DNA from: Dechloromonas sp. A34
Lineage (GTDB): Bacteria > Pseudomonadota > Gammaproteobacteria > Burkholderiales > Rhodocyclaceae
Length of the DNA stretch: 64,000 bases
Direction of reading: 5' to 3'
Assembly (NCBI RefSeq): GCF_026261605.1
Contig: NZ_CP102486.1
Span: 2,666,001-2,730,000, forward strand
Shown: positions 1-8,845 of the stretch, piece by piece
Layout: each line of letters opens with the position of its first letter
Position numbering within the stretch: position 1 is the stretch's first letter
Position numbers and translations under genes: made by a program
Notes under the pieces: generated by a model
The model's database searches: none
What the model was told of the DNA's origin: nothing
What the model saw: only the letters and a program-made list of their open reading frames with translations

Positions 1-1
1 T

Positions 2-454
2 TGTGGGTTCGGTACCTTTACACTGCCGGCTGCCCGGCGAACCACGGGCATCGTCACTGCCCTCGATATCGAACCGGCGATGGTCGAGGCTGTTCGGCAA
101 AAAGCCGATGTCGAGAAACGCGACAATATCCGGCCTGAAGTCAGGGATTTCGTTGCCGACGGCACCGGGCTGGAAAGTGCTTCGCAAGCCCATGCCATGA
201 TCTTCAATCTGTTGCATCTGGAGAATCCGGTTGCCCTGCTGCGTGAAGCGCATCGCGTGCTTGGCACCGGTGGCGTGCTCTCGGTGATCCACTGGCGCAG
301 CGACATGCCTACGCCGCGCGGCCCATCGCTGGAGATCCGGCCGACACCCGAGCAATGCCAGGCGTGGATGCAGGAAGCCGGCTTCAAGGCGATCCGGAGC
401 ATCGATCTGCAAGCCAGTTGCCCCTATCACTTCGGCCTGCTCGGTCAGCGCTGA
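2..454 (+). CDS. SAM-dependent methyltransferase, C-terminal part (5' end outside window)
   Basis: This is the tail of a class I S-adenosylmethionine methyltransferase whose start lies upstream of the window. Reading from base 2, the first residues are CGFGTFTLPAA, the glycine-rich motif I, followed by TALDIEP, where the acidic residue would bind the SAM ribose. FNLLHLENP fits motif IV, and VLGTGGVLSVIHW fits the strand after it. About 150 residues are visible and the stop at 452-454 is clear. The substrate cannot be told. It is followed 40 bp later by a periplasmic rhodanese gene in the same orientation, so the two may be co-transcribed. Confidence 0.8.
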   Translation, partial: CGFGTFTLPAARRTTGIVTALDIEPAMVEAVRQKADVEKRDNIRPEVRDFVADGTGLESASQAHAMIFNLLHLENPVALLREAHRVLGTGGVLSVIHWRSDMPTPRGPSLEIRPTPEQCQAWMQEAGFKAIRSIDLQASCPYHFGLLGQR

Positions 455-494
455 ATTCGATTTTCCCCAACATAAACAAAAAAGGAGACAAACC

Positions 495-953
495 ATGTCA
501 ATCAATCTGCTCCGCGCCGGTCTGCTGGCGCTCGCCGTACTTTCTGCGCCGGCCATGGCCGACAACCGTGACGAAGCGGTCAAGGCCATGGAGGAATACC
601 TCGATTTCGTCGACTACGGCGGCGCCACGATGTTTCCCGAGCAAATTCCGCGGGAAGACTGGAAACGCTTTCACGTCATCGATGCCCGCGACAAGGATCA
701 ATATGCGAAGGAGCACATTCCCGGCGCAGTCAATCTCGAATGGCGCCAGGTGATCGCCCAGCGTCAGTCAATTCCCAAAGACAAGCCGGTGTTGATCTAC
801 TGCAACACTGGCAGCCTGTCGGCCCAGGCCGGTTTCGCGCTGCGCATTGCCGGTTACGACAATGTGCGGATTCTGCAAGGCGGCTTTGCCGAATGGAAAA
901 CCAAGGGCGGGCTGGATGCCGCCAGCAAGGCGACGGGCGCCGCCCAGCACTGA
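495..953 (+). CDS. Periplasmic rhodanese-like sulfurtransferase
   Basis: A 152-residue single-domain rhodanese. Residues 1-22 form a signal peptide ending in APAMA, so the protein is probably exported. The rhodanese core runs from about residue 50 to 140: VIDARDKDQY, the HIPGAVNL motif, and the active-site loop LIYCNTGSLS with the catalytic cysteine. The family moves sulfane sulfur or acts as a phosphatase-like fold; the specific acceptor is unknown. The ATG has a strong Shine-Dalgarno, AAAGGAGACAAACC. It sits between a methyltransferase fragment and a membrane hydroxylase-like gene, all on the plus strand. Confidence 0.85.
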   Translation: MSINLLRAGLLALAVLSAPAMADNRDEAVKAMEEYLDFVDYGGATMFPEQIPREDWKRFHVIDARDKDQYAKEHIPGAVNLEWRQVIAQRQSIPKDKPVLIYCNTGSLSAQAGFALRIAGYDNVRILQGGFAEWKTKGGLDAASKATGAAQH

Positions 954-1019
954 GCAATTTGTTATACCAAGGTCGGTTTCCTGCAGGGTGCGGTCAACGG
1001 TGATTTGAAAGCAAAATTC

Positions 1020-1886
1020 ATGGACTTCGAACAATTCGTTCTGGCCAACGAACCCGCTATCCGGCTCGGCTTTTTTCTTGGGGTGTTCGCTGTGATTGCT
1101 AGTTGGGAGCTACTGGCTCCACGGCGCGCGCTGACCGTATCCAAAACCTTGCGCTGGGCCAGCAACCTTGGCCTGGTGGTACTCAATACCGTGGTGCTGC
1201 GGTTGCTTTTTCCGCTCGCAGGAGCGGGAATGGCGCTGTTCTGTGCCGAGCAGGGCTGGGGACTGCTCAACCATTTTCAGGTGCCGATGCTCATCGCCAT
1301 CCCGCTGGCCGTCGTCGCCATGGATTTCGTCATCTGGTTGCAGCATGTCATGGTCCATGCCGTGCCAGCACTATGGCGGTTGCATCGGGTGCATCATGCG
1401 GACCGTGACTTCGATGTCACGACCGGCGCCCGTTTTCATCCCTTCGAGATCATCCTGTCGATGCTGATCAAGTTTGCGACCATCGTCGTGCTCGGTGCCC
1501 CGGTGGTTGCCGTCGTAATTTTTGAAGTGATGCTCAACGCCACGGCCATGTTCAATCACGGCAACATCCGCCTACCGGCGGCGCTGGACCGGGTACTGCG
1601 CTGGGTTTTGGTGACCCCGGACATGCATCGGGTGCATCACTCGATTGAAGATGATGAAACCAACTCCAATTTTGGTTTCAACCTGACCTGGTGGGACCGC
1701 CTGCTCGGCACCTACCGCGAACAGCCGCACGCCGGTCAAATCGGTATGACCATCGGTATCCGCGATCATCGCAACCCGCAGGAAGTGGCGCGCCTCGATG
1801 GGATGCTTTTGTTGCCTTTCCGTGGAGAGATCAAGAACTATGCGATCAATCGTCGCAGCTTTATGGATCCACCCCGCGAGGAATAG
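1020..1886 (+). CDS. Sterol desaturase / fatty acid hydroxylase family membrane protein
   Basis: A polytopic membrane protein of about 288 residues with the histidine clusters of the di-iron sterol desaturase/fatty acid hydroxylase superfamily: QHVMVHAVPALWRLHRVHH, then HPFE, then HRVHH. Three to four hydrophobic stretches surround these boxes (for example FFLGVFAVIASWELL and VPMLIAIPLAVVAMDFVIW). The family hydroxylates or desaturates lipid substrates using O2; the substrate here is unknown. An in-frame TTG at 1005 is possible, but I prefer the ATG at 1020, which starts MDFEQFV. It is the last gene before the ICE-like block on the opposite strand. Confidence 0.8.
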   Translation: MDFEQFVLANEPAIRLGFFLGVFAVIASWELLAPRRALTVSKTLRWASNLGLVVLNTVVLRLLFPLAGAGMALFCAEQGWGLLNHFQVPMLIAIPLAVVAMDFVIWLQHVMVHAVPALWRLHRVHHADRDFDVTTGARFHPFEIILSMLIKFATIVVLGAPVVAVVIFEVMLNATAMFNHGNIRLPAALDRVLRWVLVTPDMHRVHHSIEDDETNSNFGFNLTWWDRLLGTYREQPHAGQIGMTIGIRDHRNPQEVARLDGMLLLPFRGEIKNYAINRRSFMDPPREE

Positions 1887-2184
1887 CGGCAGTTCACAAC
1901 TTGCTTAGGTGAAGCATTGCCGTAGCTAGGCTCATGAGGTCGTCGCTCGGTTTGAGTTCTAAGCGTGTCAGAAATTTTGTGTTTTCGAACGGCTGGTTTG
2001 CCATCTCAAGCAGTCTGAGACAAGGATGAAGTCAATCGCCTGTTATGGCCGAAGTGCGCCAGGTGCGCCGGGGTGTTATTTGTACTGCGATGCTGACATT
2101 CAGTGATGTGGTCATGACATTGGAAATCAATGTGCACCTATCGTTTTGCGAATCGTACCGATTTCGTCGCAGGGTAATGCCGCC
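1887..2184. other. Intergenic boundary region, no gene seen
   Basis: About 300 bp between the plus-strand desaturase-like gene and the 3' end of the minus-strand ICE block. I see no convincing coding frame, tRNA or strong terminator. It may hold the junction between flanking DNA and the element, but I could not identify an attachment-site repeat. Confidence 0.4.
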
Positions 2185-2808
2185 TTATCCACGTCGATGA
2201 AAACACCCCAGCGCCCGCCCGGCCAGCCCTCCGACCACCAGCGGCACGCACGGTAGCAGCAGCGGATGCAGCATCACTGGCAGCACGAAGCCGATAACCG
2301 TCGCGCAGAGGATCACGATCCCCAGGCAGGCGTACAGCGCGAACATTTCCGGATCGTGCTGAAGGAACTCCTTGGCCTTGATGAGCCGCGCGAATCCGCC
2401 GTCGACGACTGCAGCCAAGACGAATGCCGCCAACCAGGGCAGCCATTCGAGCAGGGTGGACAGTCGATAGCTGGAGAGCAGGAGCAGCGCGTCGACGGCG
2501 CGGAAGTAGGCGTTGTTGAAGAGGCGCTGGTTGACCGAGGACATCTCCCGGGACACCGCGCCGTTCACGCCCGCCGGCGAAGGCGCATCCTTCGCGGCAG
2601 GAATCGGCGTGACCTGGGCCGTCGAATCTTGCATGCGCATTGCCCGATCCAGCATGCGGGTAGCCGGCTCGGCGCCCCAGTAGGCGGCGGCTGCGTCATG
2701 CTCGGCGCGTAGCTGCGCGAGGAAGCGCTCCGGGGGATGGGCCGACGGCACATACAGCACCAGGACCAGCAGGACGAGCAACGACAACACGGCGACGGCG
2801 CGGATCAT
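2185..2808 (-). CDS. ICE membrane protein, DUF4400 family
   Basis: A 207-residue protein with an N-terminal membrane helix (AVLSLLVLLVLVLYV) and two or three further hydrophobic segments near the C-terminus (LEWLPWLAAFVLAAVVDG, LYACLGIVILCATVIGFVLPVML). The pattern, including RLFNNAYFRAVDALLLLSSYR and VVDGGFARLIKAK, matches the DUF4400/PFL_4697-type membrane proteins found next to traD in integrative conjugative elements. The stop of traD overlaps its start by 4 bp (ATGA), so they are translationally coupled. Its exact transfer role is not known to me. Confidence 0.8.
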   Translation of the reverse strand: MIRAVAVLSLLVLLVLVLYVPSAHPPERFLAQLRAEHDAAAAYWGAEPATRMLDRAMRMQDSTAQVTPIPAAKDAPSPAGVNGAVSREMSSVNQRLFNNAYFRAVDALLLLSSYRLSTLLEWLPWLAAFVLAAVVDGGFARLIKAKEFLQHDPEMFALYACLGIVILCATVIGFVLPVMLHPLLLPCVPLVVGGLAGRALGCFHRRG

Positions 2809-4712
2809 GCGGCCGTCTTTTTTGGGGGGCGGAGCGAATCCGCATCGGGATCGAGGATAGGAAACCGCCCCTTGATAATCCGGCCTCCCGACACCGAGGC
2901 GAAGTATTGGAGATTAGGCAGCTTCCCGAGCACATCCGCCGGCACCATCTCCTCGAAGCTCTCGGTGAGTTGGGTGGAATAGCTCGACGAGAAGTCGCCG
3001 AGGTGGGCGTCTGACCCGTGGCTCAGGCCCACCCGCACGGTGTGAATCGCCGTCTTGCCGAAGGTCTCGACCACGAAGTCCTGGGTTGGCCGGTCCTTGG
3101 TGCGCAGGGCGATCAGATTGTTGAGGTTGCCCAGCGCCATGCGCGCCGCATCTTCGCTACCCAGCCGCTTGGCCAGGTCGGCCAGGGTCTGCATCGCGCA
3201 GGTGGTAAAGATGCCACCCTCGGCGCCCTTGTTGAGGATCTCGATCAGCGGCTGGTTGATGACGTTCGAGACCTCGTCGACAAAGAGCGCGATGCGCCGG
3301 TAGCCGCCCAGGTTGTAGCGCATGCCGGCGCGCGCCGCCTGGTCGGCGAGCGCCAGGGCGCCGATCGCCGAGGCGACCGACGGATCGGGAAGGGAGTCCA
3401 GGCACATATAGAGCACGTGGCCGGCGCGCTCGATTTTCTCGAAGTTCATGATGGGTCGCGTGTCGTCGGCGTCGAAGGGGTCCGGCGAGAGGCTGCGCCC
3501 CAGGTCGCCCGAAGTCAGCATCGACAGGATGGGCAGCAGGTTGGCGGTGATCTTCTGGTAGTGCTCGCGGTTGTGGCGAAAGGTTCGCACTTGGGCATCG
3601 ATCACCTTGTTGCGCTGGTTCTGGGGGACGTGGTGCTCGTAGTAGGCGACGAAGGCCATCAGGTCGGCGCTGGCCGCCTCCGACGGCCGTTTAATGTTGC
3701 CGCGATGGGCATCGTGCAGCCGCCGCTTCATGTCTGGTAGTTCGCGCCAGCCGGCGCCCAGGGTCTGATCGTAGTAGCGGCGCAGTGAGTTCTCCAGTAC
3801 CGGCTCGATGCCGCCCTCGATGTACTTGGTCAGTTTCATCAGATTTGGCCGTTCCTCGATTTCGACCAGGCCCTGTACCACGACGTTGACGGCATCCCAG
3901 CCGAAGGCCGAGAAGGCCCCGGCCGTGTCCGGCGGCATGATGGACTGGATACGCGAGGCGATCTCGGTGGGCTTCTGCCAGTTGAAGGTGAAATCCAGCC
4001 GTACCCCCCGCTCCGGAAAGGCCGGGTGGAACTCCAGGAAGGTATCCGGCTCGCGGTAGTCGGCGCAGGCGCGCTCGACGACCCGTTTGAGCCGGCGGCT
4101 GTTCTTCGGGTCGATGACGATCACGACGTCGCCGCGCCGGATCGCCTGGGTGATCAGGTTGGCCAGTGCCACGCCCTTGCCAGACTGGGTGGTCCCGACC
4201 AGCAGCGTACCGCCCTCGAAGTTCTGCAGCGGCCGATGCAAGGGGCCTTCGTTCGGTTCGACGCCGTGGATATAGGGCAGGCCGATCTCGGCGTCCGGCT
4301 GGGGCTTGCTGTCGTAGCCCAAGATCCGAAGCAGGTGTGGCGACACCGCGTACTCGCGGTAGTCGATCTTGGCGAGCTCATAGAGCCGCTGCGAATGCAC
4401 CGGCCGCCATTCGAAGCCGAAGCCCAGGAACACCAAGGCTGGATCCTTGCACCAGCGGGCCAGGTCGTCGGTACCGACGACCTCGATGCCTCGTCCACCG
4501 AGGGAAGCGCGCAAGACCAGCATGCGCAGTGCCTGGGCCACCCGCAGCACGCCCATCGCGAAGCAGACGAGCGCCAGAGGTAGGGCCAGTTGCCGGGGGA
4601 GTGCGCCGGCTACGCCGACGCCAACGAAATAGACCAGCGCCAGCCACCAGGCGAGACCGGCATAGACCTCGTAGGCCCGGCGCCAGGGCATCTCGTAGCG
4701 GCGTACCAGCAT
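2805..4712 (-). CDS. traD: Conjugative coupling ATPase, TraD/TraG (VirD4) family
   Basis: A type IV coupling protein of about 635 residues that would link the relaxosome to the mating channel and power DNA export. Two N-terminal membrane helices come first. The Walker A motif GTTQSGKG lies near residue 175 and the Walker B motif RIALFVDEVSN near residue 480. PLLIGT-type and AMQTLADL segments are as in TraD of ICEs of the PFGI-1 class. I chose the ATG at 4712 (MLVRRYEMPWRR). It lies 1 bp past the upstream stop and has AAGGAAGCTGAG as ribosome site; a longer frame to 4763 overlaps the upstream gene and is less likely. It is followed by the DUF4400 gene. Confidence 0.92.
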   Translation of the reverse strand: MLVRRYEMPWRRAYEVYAGLAWWLALVYFVGVGVAGALPRQLALPLALVCFAMGVLRVAQALRMLVLRASLGGRGIEVVGTDDLARWCKDPALVFLGFGFEWRPVHSQRLYELAKIDYREYAVSPHLLRILGYDSKPQPDAEIGLPYIHGVEPNEGPLHRPLQNFEGGTLLVGTTQSGKGVALANLITQAIRRGDVVIVIDPKNSRRLKRVVERACADYREPDTFLEFHPAFPERGVRLDFTFNWQKPTEIASRIQSIMPPDTAGAFSAFGWDAVNVVVQGLVEIEERPNLMKLTKYIEGGIEPVLENSLRRYYDQTLGAGWRELPDMKRRLHDAHRGNIKRPSEAASADLMAFVAYYEHHVPQNQRNKVIDAQVRTFRHNREHYQKITANLLPILSMLTSGDLGRSLSPDPFDADDTRPIMNFEKIERAGHVLYMCLDSLPDPSVASAIGALALADQAARAGMRYNLGGYRRIALFVDEVSNVINQPLIEILNKGAEGGIFTTCAMQTLADLAKRLGSEDAARMALGNLNNLIALRTKDRPTQDFVVETFGKTAIHTVRVGLSHGSDAHLGDFSSSYSTQLTESFEEMVPADVLGKLPNLQYFASVSGGRIIKGRFPILDPDADSLRPPKKTAA

Positions 4713-4713
4713 C

Positions 4714-6399
4714 TCAGCTTCCTTCCGCCGGTGGTGCGGCAAAGCCCAACAGATCGAGTCCACTTACGCAGCGCGGGTCGAGCACGATGCCGACGGTGGG
4801 GTTGCCGTTGAATTCACGCGACAGCGTCGGCGGGCCATTGCGGTTGGGTTTCACCAGCAGGTTCGCCTCGGTGAGGGCACGCATGGCAAGGGATGGCTGG
4901 ACGCCGCGCCGCCCGAATTCCTCCAGCGGTACGAATACTCCTTGGGCGACGGTGCATACCGTGGGCGGACCCATGCCATCATTCAGCGTGCGAACGGCCT
5001 CCGCCAGGGCGTCGCGCACGACCGGGTTCAGACGCATCGGTGCTTGCAAGGCGAAGGTTGCCGACGGCGGTGTCGTCGCCGGTTCCGGCGAGGCTGATCC
5101 GGGTGTTTCCACGACCGGCGCCACGCGGACGTCACTATCGGCGGCCGGCTCGGGCGGCGGAATGAGCGACAACTGGGTGCCGCTCTTCAGCGGTGCCAGC
5201 GGTGCCAGCGGCGGCACGGGAGCAGGCGTCTGCGGCGCAACTGGCGCAGACGCCTGTGCTGGCTTGAATTCCAGTGCCTGGGGCAAGGCGACGGGTGGCG
5301 GATCGATTCCGGCGAGGAGAATGGCCGGGGCCGAGAGCTTGACGGCTTCCAGCGGGGCCTTGGCGCCGGGCGGCTGGATGGACCAGGTCGAGCGGCCCGC
5401 CGCGGCCGCTTCGAACACGCCAGCGGCCAGCAGCAGTTCCAGCATCGTCTCGGGTGCCTTGGGGATGCCGGCCAGTTGGTCGGCTTCGAGCAACTGGTGG
5501 ACATCCTCGGCGGCGCCGGGCCAGACCAGGAACAGACCGTCCTGTCCGAACCACAGGCGCGACTTCTCGCGGTTGGCCGCCCAGGCCGAGTTGCCGCTGG
5601 TGAGCCGGCGCAGGGCATCGACCAGGTAACGCTCCAGGTGCGAGCCGTATTGCGGCGAACCGTAGCGGTCGGCGCTGGCGACCAGGTTGCGGTCGATGAC
5701 CAGCGCCAGCGAGCGGCGCACGAGTTCGTCGAGGATGTTGTGGTCGCGATAGACCGGGATGCCGCCGATGCTGGCTAGCAGATGCGGCACGATAACTGTG
5801 TTGCCCTCGGACAGGTCGGCCATCACCGCCGGCGGCACCACGTGCGGTAGTGCGAACAGACCCAGGCCGCGCGCCTCGACCGCCTGCGGTCGCCAGCGCA
5901 GGAAATAGCGCTCGCTGCCCCGGGTCGCCAGCCAGTCGGCCAGCGGCTGCAGGAAGGCCGGCCATGCTTCGCCGGCGGCATCGGTGACGATGATATGGCT
6001 CATCAGCCGGTGCAATTCGCAGCACAGCCCGGCGATGAAAGTTGCATGGCGCCAGCGTGGCTCCAGTTGGCGGCGTGCCGAGATGCTCATCCGTCCCGAG
6101 AAGATGTGCGCATCGGTACCTTGCAGGCTGAAGAAGGCGGTTTCCAGGCCGAGCCGCAGGAGGCCGCCCGGCTTGCTGAAATAGTTGTCTGCGGTCGCCG
6201 GCAGCAGATGTACGCAGGCGGCATAGCGATGCACCAGCGTCAATACGTCGCGCTCGAAGCCGTCCCGGTCGATGCCGTAACAGAGCTTGATGCGTGCGAT
6301 CAGGTCTGCTTCGCCGGCCAGCAGATCATCGACCGGCACGGCGGCGAAGCCCGGGTCGGAGGCGGGGTAGCAAGTGACAGGCGTTGGCGTGGCGGGCAT
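4714..6399 (-). CDS. traI: MobH-type relaxase-like protein with TraI_2 domain
   Basis: A 561-residue protein with an N-terminal TraI_2-like domain (about residues 30-330), a Pro/Ala-rich linker (about 350-450) and a C-terminal TraI_2_C/DUF1528-like domain ending near GIVLDPR. The N-domain contains GGLLRLGLETAFFSLQ and LEPRWRHATFIAGLCCELHRL, the segments where MobH relaxases keep their metal-binding HD residues. Here the expected HD pair reads CE, so the nuclease chemistry is in doubt. By context it is the DNA-processing partner of TraD, whose gene starts 1 bp after this stop. The upstream gap of 77 bp separates it from the FlhC-like gene. Confidence 0.8.
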   Translation of the reverse strand: MPATPTPVTCYPASDPGFAAVPVDDLLAGEADLIARIKLCYGIDRDGFERDVLTLVHRYAACVHLLPATADNYFSKPGGLLRLGLETAFFSLQGTDAHIFSGRMSISARRQLEPRWRHATFIAGLCCELHRLMSHIIVTDAAGEAWPAFLQPLADWLATRGSERYFLRWRPQAVEARGLGLFALPHVVPPAVMADLSEGNTVIVPHLLASIGGIPVYRDHNILDELVRRSLALVIDRNLVASADRYGSPQYGSHLERYLVDALRRLTSGNSAWAANREKSRLWFGQDGLFLVWPGAAEDVHQLLEADQLAGIPKAPETMLELLLAAGVFEAAAAGRSTWSIQPPGAKAPLEAVKLSAPAILLAGIDPPPVALPQALEFKPAQASAPVAPQTPAPVPPLAPLAPLKSGTQLSLIPPPEPAADSDVRVAPVVETPGSASPEPATTPPSATFALQAPMRLNPVVRDALAEAVRTLNDGMGPPTVCTVAQGVFVPLEEFGRRGVQPSLAMRALTEANLLVKPNRNGPPTLSREFNGNPTVGIVLDPRCVSGLDLLGFAAPPAEGS

Positions 6400-6476
6400 G
6401 GCGGTACTGCATCCGGCGAGAATGCGCAGTGGCCATTCTCGGGTCGGCTACCTTGCCTGTCCCGCCGAAACGGGGC

Positions 6477-7115
6477 CTATTCGGAAGGGGTATCGCCTTC
6501 GGCCCCGGGACTCAGCATGTGAAAAAACGCCAGCATGCCCATCTGGCGCCCGGTCATGTCAAGGGCAGGGCGAGCCGGGTAAGACGCTTGGATGCGATGG
6601 TCCAGGTGAAAGCGTTCCAGCAGCTTGCAAAAGGGGCAAGTCTCACCGGGGTGTGCCACGGTGCCGACCGCGGCAATGAACTCGCAGCCGCACCGGGGGC
6701 AGGTCAGCACGGATAGCGCCGGCGCATTGGTCAGCCAGATGCCGTCGATATAGGAGACGAGGTTGAAGGCTCGGTCCAGGCTGATACGGTAAGGCGGCAG
6801 CGTGGCAGCCTGGTAGGCACGGTAGGCGAAGACCAGGGCTTCGCCGGCCGTGAGTCCCTGGTTGCGCAACTGGCGGTATCTGGCGCCAATGAGGCAGGCG
6901 TCGGACCGCAGGATGAGATTGGCGCCGTGATACCACTCGGCCGAATCGGGGGCGCGTCCACGGGGGATGGATCGGGAATCGGGGAAGAAGAGGCTCTGCA
7001 CTTGGCGCGGCGGGATGCCGGTGATGAGGTGGATCGTCTTCAGCCGAGCGCCGAGCGCCGCCAATTGCTTCGCCAGTTGTATGGCACGCAGGTGCCGGTC
7101 GCCGCGCGTCGGCAT
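6477..7115 (-). CDS. flhC: FlhC-like transcriptional activator encoded by the ICE
   Basis: A 212-residue protein resembling FlhC. It has an N-terminal helical part (RAIQLAKQLAALGARLKTIHLITGI), the SLFFPDSRSIPRGRAPDS segment that matches the FlhC 'SP.KGmLP' region, and a four-cysteine zinc site (CPRCGCEF near residue 140 and CPFCK near 162). FlhC acts with FlhD as a heterohexameric activator. ICE-borne copies such as SetC/AcaC switch on conjugation genes rather than flagella. The FlhD-like partner lies 12 bp upstream, and relaxase and coupling genes follow, which supports a role in controlling transfer. The C-terminal 40 residues are longer than in enterobacterial FlhC. Confidence 0.85.
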   Translation of the reverse strand: MPTRGDRHLRAIQLAKQLAALGARLKTIHLITGIPPRQVQSLFFPDSRSIPRGRAPDSAEWYHGANLILRSDACLIGARYRQLRNQGLTAGEALVFAYRAYQAATLPPYRISLDRAFNLVSYIDGIWLTNAPALSVLTCPRCGCEFIAAVGTVAHPGETCPFCKLLERFHLDHRIQASYPARPALDMTGRQMGMLAFFHMLSPGAEGDTPSE

Positions 7116-7127
7116 GGATAATGGCCC

Positions 7128-7427
7128 CTACCGCAGTCCTTCCAAGGGCTTGGGTGGATGAACGAGTGCCATGGGACCTGCCAGCGGCCGCGGCGCGCTC
7201 AAGAGCGTCACCAGGTCGGCGCGGGGCGGGAACAGGGTCGTGTCGCCGACGTGGATTACCAGGGACCACAACTCATCGAGGCTCAGTTCTCGAAGATGGT
7301 TGGCTTGCGCCGTATTGAGCCCGTACCGGCAGCAGGTCGAAGCGATGTCATACTGAAGACCGGCGCGTATGACGACGAGCATGTTCAGGTTGATCCATTC
7401 GGCATCGGTAAGCGTCACGTGGCTCAT
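7128..7427 (-). CDS. flhD: FlhD-like co-activator encoded by the ICE
   Basis: A 99-residue protein with the FlhD pattern: INLNMLVVIRAGLQYD matches the dimerisation helix, CCRYGLNTAQANHLRELSLDELWSLV matches the helix-turn region of FlhD, and the C-terminal half is short. It immediately precedes the FlhC-like gene, which is the main support for the call. As the first gene of a block that includes relaxase and coupling protein, it probably forms the SetD/AcaD-like half of a conjugation master activator. Similarity to FlhD is moderate, so an unrelated small activator is possible. Confidence 0.7.
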   Translation of the reverse strand: MSHVTLTDAEWINLNMLVVIRAGLQYDIASTCCRYGLNTAQANHLRELSLDELWSLVIHVGDTTLFPPRADLVTLLSAPRPLAGPMALVHPPKPLEGLR

Positions 7428-7780
7428 GGTCCTGGTCTCCGGTTAGCCCTTCGTGCGATCAGTACCTCCGACATCGAGTTTGGAAAACCTCGTGCGTGAT
7501 CCGGTGCCATGGGTTGCAGTGAGGGCAGATCAAATCAGAATAGATACCGTGAATGCTGTATGGCAATAGCATTTACACGGTAGAAAGGGGCGCCGATCTT
7601 CTTGCCACACGCAAGGTCCGATCGATGCCGTTGCTTGGCGAATCGCGCCATCGCAGGCCGGCTGCGGCGACCACGCCGAGCGGATTATCCATGTTAATGA
7701 CATGAAGGTGGCGACATAGGAAAGGGCGGAAGACCTGGCCGGAGCAATTGTCTCGGCCAGGCTTTCAGCGATCTTGAAGA
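7428..7780. promoter_or_regulatory. flhDC-like leader with two inverted repeats
   Basis: About 350 bp without a credible gene. An imperfect dyad spans 7545-7582 (arms TACCGTGAATGCT and AGCATTTACACGGTA around a 10-nt centre) and could be an operator or hairpin upstream of the FlhD-like gene. A second dyad, CCTGGCCG at 7734-7741 with CGGCCAGG at 7754-7761, sits just past the DUF932 stop and may act as its terminator, though no T-run follows it. Confidence 0.45.
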
Positions 7781-8845
7781 TTAGGCCGCTTCTGCCAACC
7801 CTTTCCACTCATGGGCCGGCAAGTCGATCAGCCGGCCGCCCAGCGCTTCGAACTCCGTCGCGCGGTCGTAGTCCTCGACCTCCTGGCTGTAATGCGTGAC
7901 CGCATTGACCAGCCCATAGCCCGACAACTGCCCTTCGGCGATCAGGTGCCGCAGCACGCCGGTGCGCTCGGTATCGTTCAAGGTATAGCGCTGGGCCAGC
8001 ACCTCGACCGTCTTCACCGGGTCGCCCACCAGCGGGATGTTGAGCGTCTTCTGCATCTTCTGCGCCGTCTGGCGGAAGGTCGCTTCCGACACTGCCGCCT
8101 GCACCACGTCGCGCACCTTGAGGAAGAAGGCCTTGTCGTCGGCGCGCAAGGTGTCGTCCTGGTACACCTGGATGCGTTCATCCTCGCCACCGAGCGCGCG
8201 TCCCACGTGGGTCTTGCGCAGCGAGCGGTCGGCAGCGATCAAGCCATTGCTGCACACCAGCCGGAACAGCAGCGGCTGCACCGACAGCGTGCCCTGGCCG
8301 ACCTCCGAGTTCGAGATCACGACCCCGGCCTGCACCACATCGCCGGGCGCCATCTCGTATTTGAGGCGTGGCGTGATGCACTTCAGGTACATCTTCGTCT
8401 CGGTCAGTTCGACCGACTCGAAGCGTACCTCGGGCAGTTGCTGCAGGATGGGCAGCACACTCTCGGCCAGGTCGAAGTTGTCCAGGCGGCGGTAGCGATC
8501 CGACAACACGGCGCGCACCTGACCGTCCAGGGTGCGCAGCATGCGCCGCTCGTCCTCGCTCTGCAGCCAGGTGTTCACATTGCGGTCGAGCAGGGCCGGC
8601 TGGTCCTCGCGCATGCGCTCGAAATAGGCATACGGGATCTTCAGCTTGTCCGCCAACTGGCGACGCGCCAAGGGCGTGACGCCGTAGTGCACCGGGCTGC
8701 CGCCTTCCTCGATGATGAGTCGCGTGCTTCCCAACTCGTCGGTGGCATGGCGTACCAGCGTCGAGGGCACGATCAAGTCCTTCTTCGAATGCAGTTGGCG
8801 CTCCAGTTCCTGGGCCAGGCTAACGAGCGAACGTCCGTTTTTCAT
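7781..8845 (-). CDS. DUF932 family plasmid/ICE protein
   Basis: A 354-residue member of the DUF932 family, common on plasmids, phages and ICEs; its molecular role is unknown. Typical segments are GVTPLARRQLADKLKIPYAYFERM, VLSDRYRRLDNFDLAESVLP, and a central VVISNSEVGQGTLSVQPLLFRLVCSNGLI. I chose the ATG at 8845 (MKNGRSLVSL) because AAGGAGATTGCT precedes it directly. The Shine-Dalgarno is the 3' arm of a hairpin in a structured leader (8846-8917) of the type repeated across this element. Confidence 0.85.
   Translation of the reverse strand: MKNGRSLVSLAQELERQLHSKKDLIVPSTLVRHATDELGSTRLIIEEGGSPVHYGVTPLARRQLADKLKIPYAYFERMREDQPALLDRNVNTWLQSEDERRMLRTLDGQVRAVLSDRYRRLDNFDLAESVLPILQQLPEVRFESVELTETKMYLKCITPRLKYEMAPGDVVQAGVVISNSEVGQGTLSVQPLLFRLVCSNGLIAADRSLRKTHVGRALGGEDERIQVYQDDTLRADDKAFFLKVRDVVQAAVSEATFRQTAQKMQKTLNIPLVGDPVKTVEVLAQRYTLNDTERTGVLRHLIAEGQLSGYGLVNAVTHYSQEVEDYDRATEFEALGGRLIDLPAHEWKGLAEAA

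Noticed and set aside
7530..7808. 92-codon frame between the FlhD-like and DUF932 genes
   Set aside because: Overlaps the end of DUF932, no ribosome site and no recognisable pattern.
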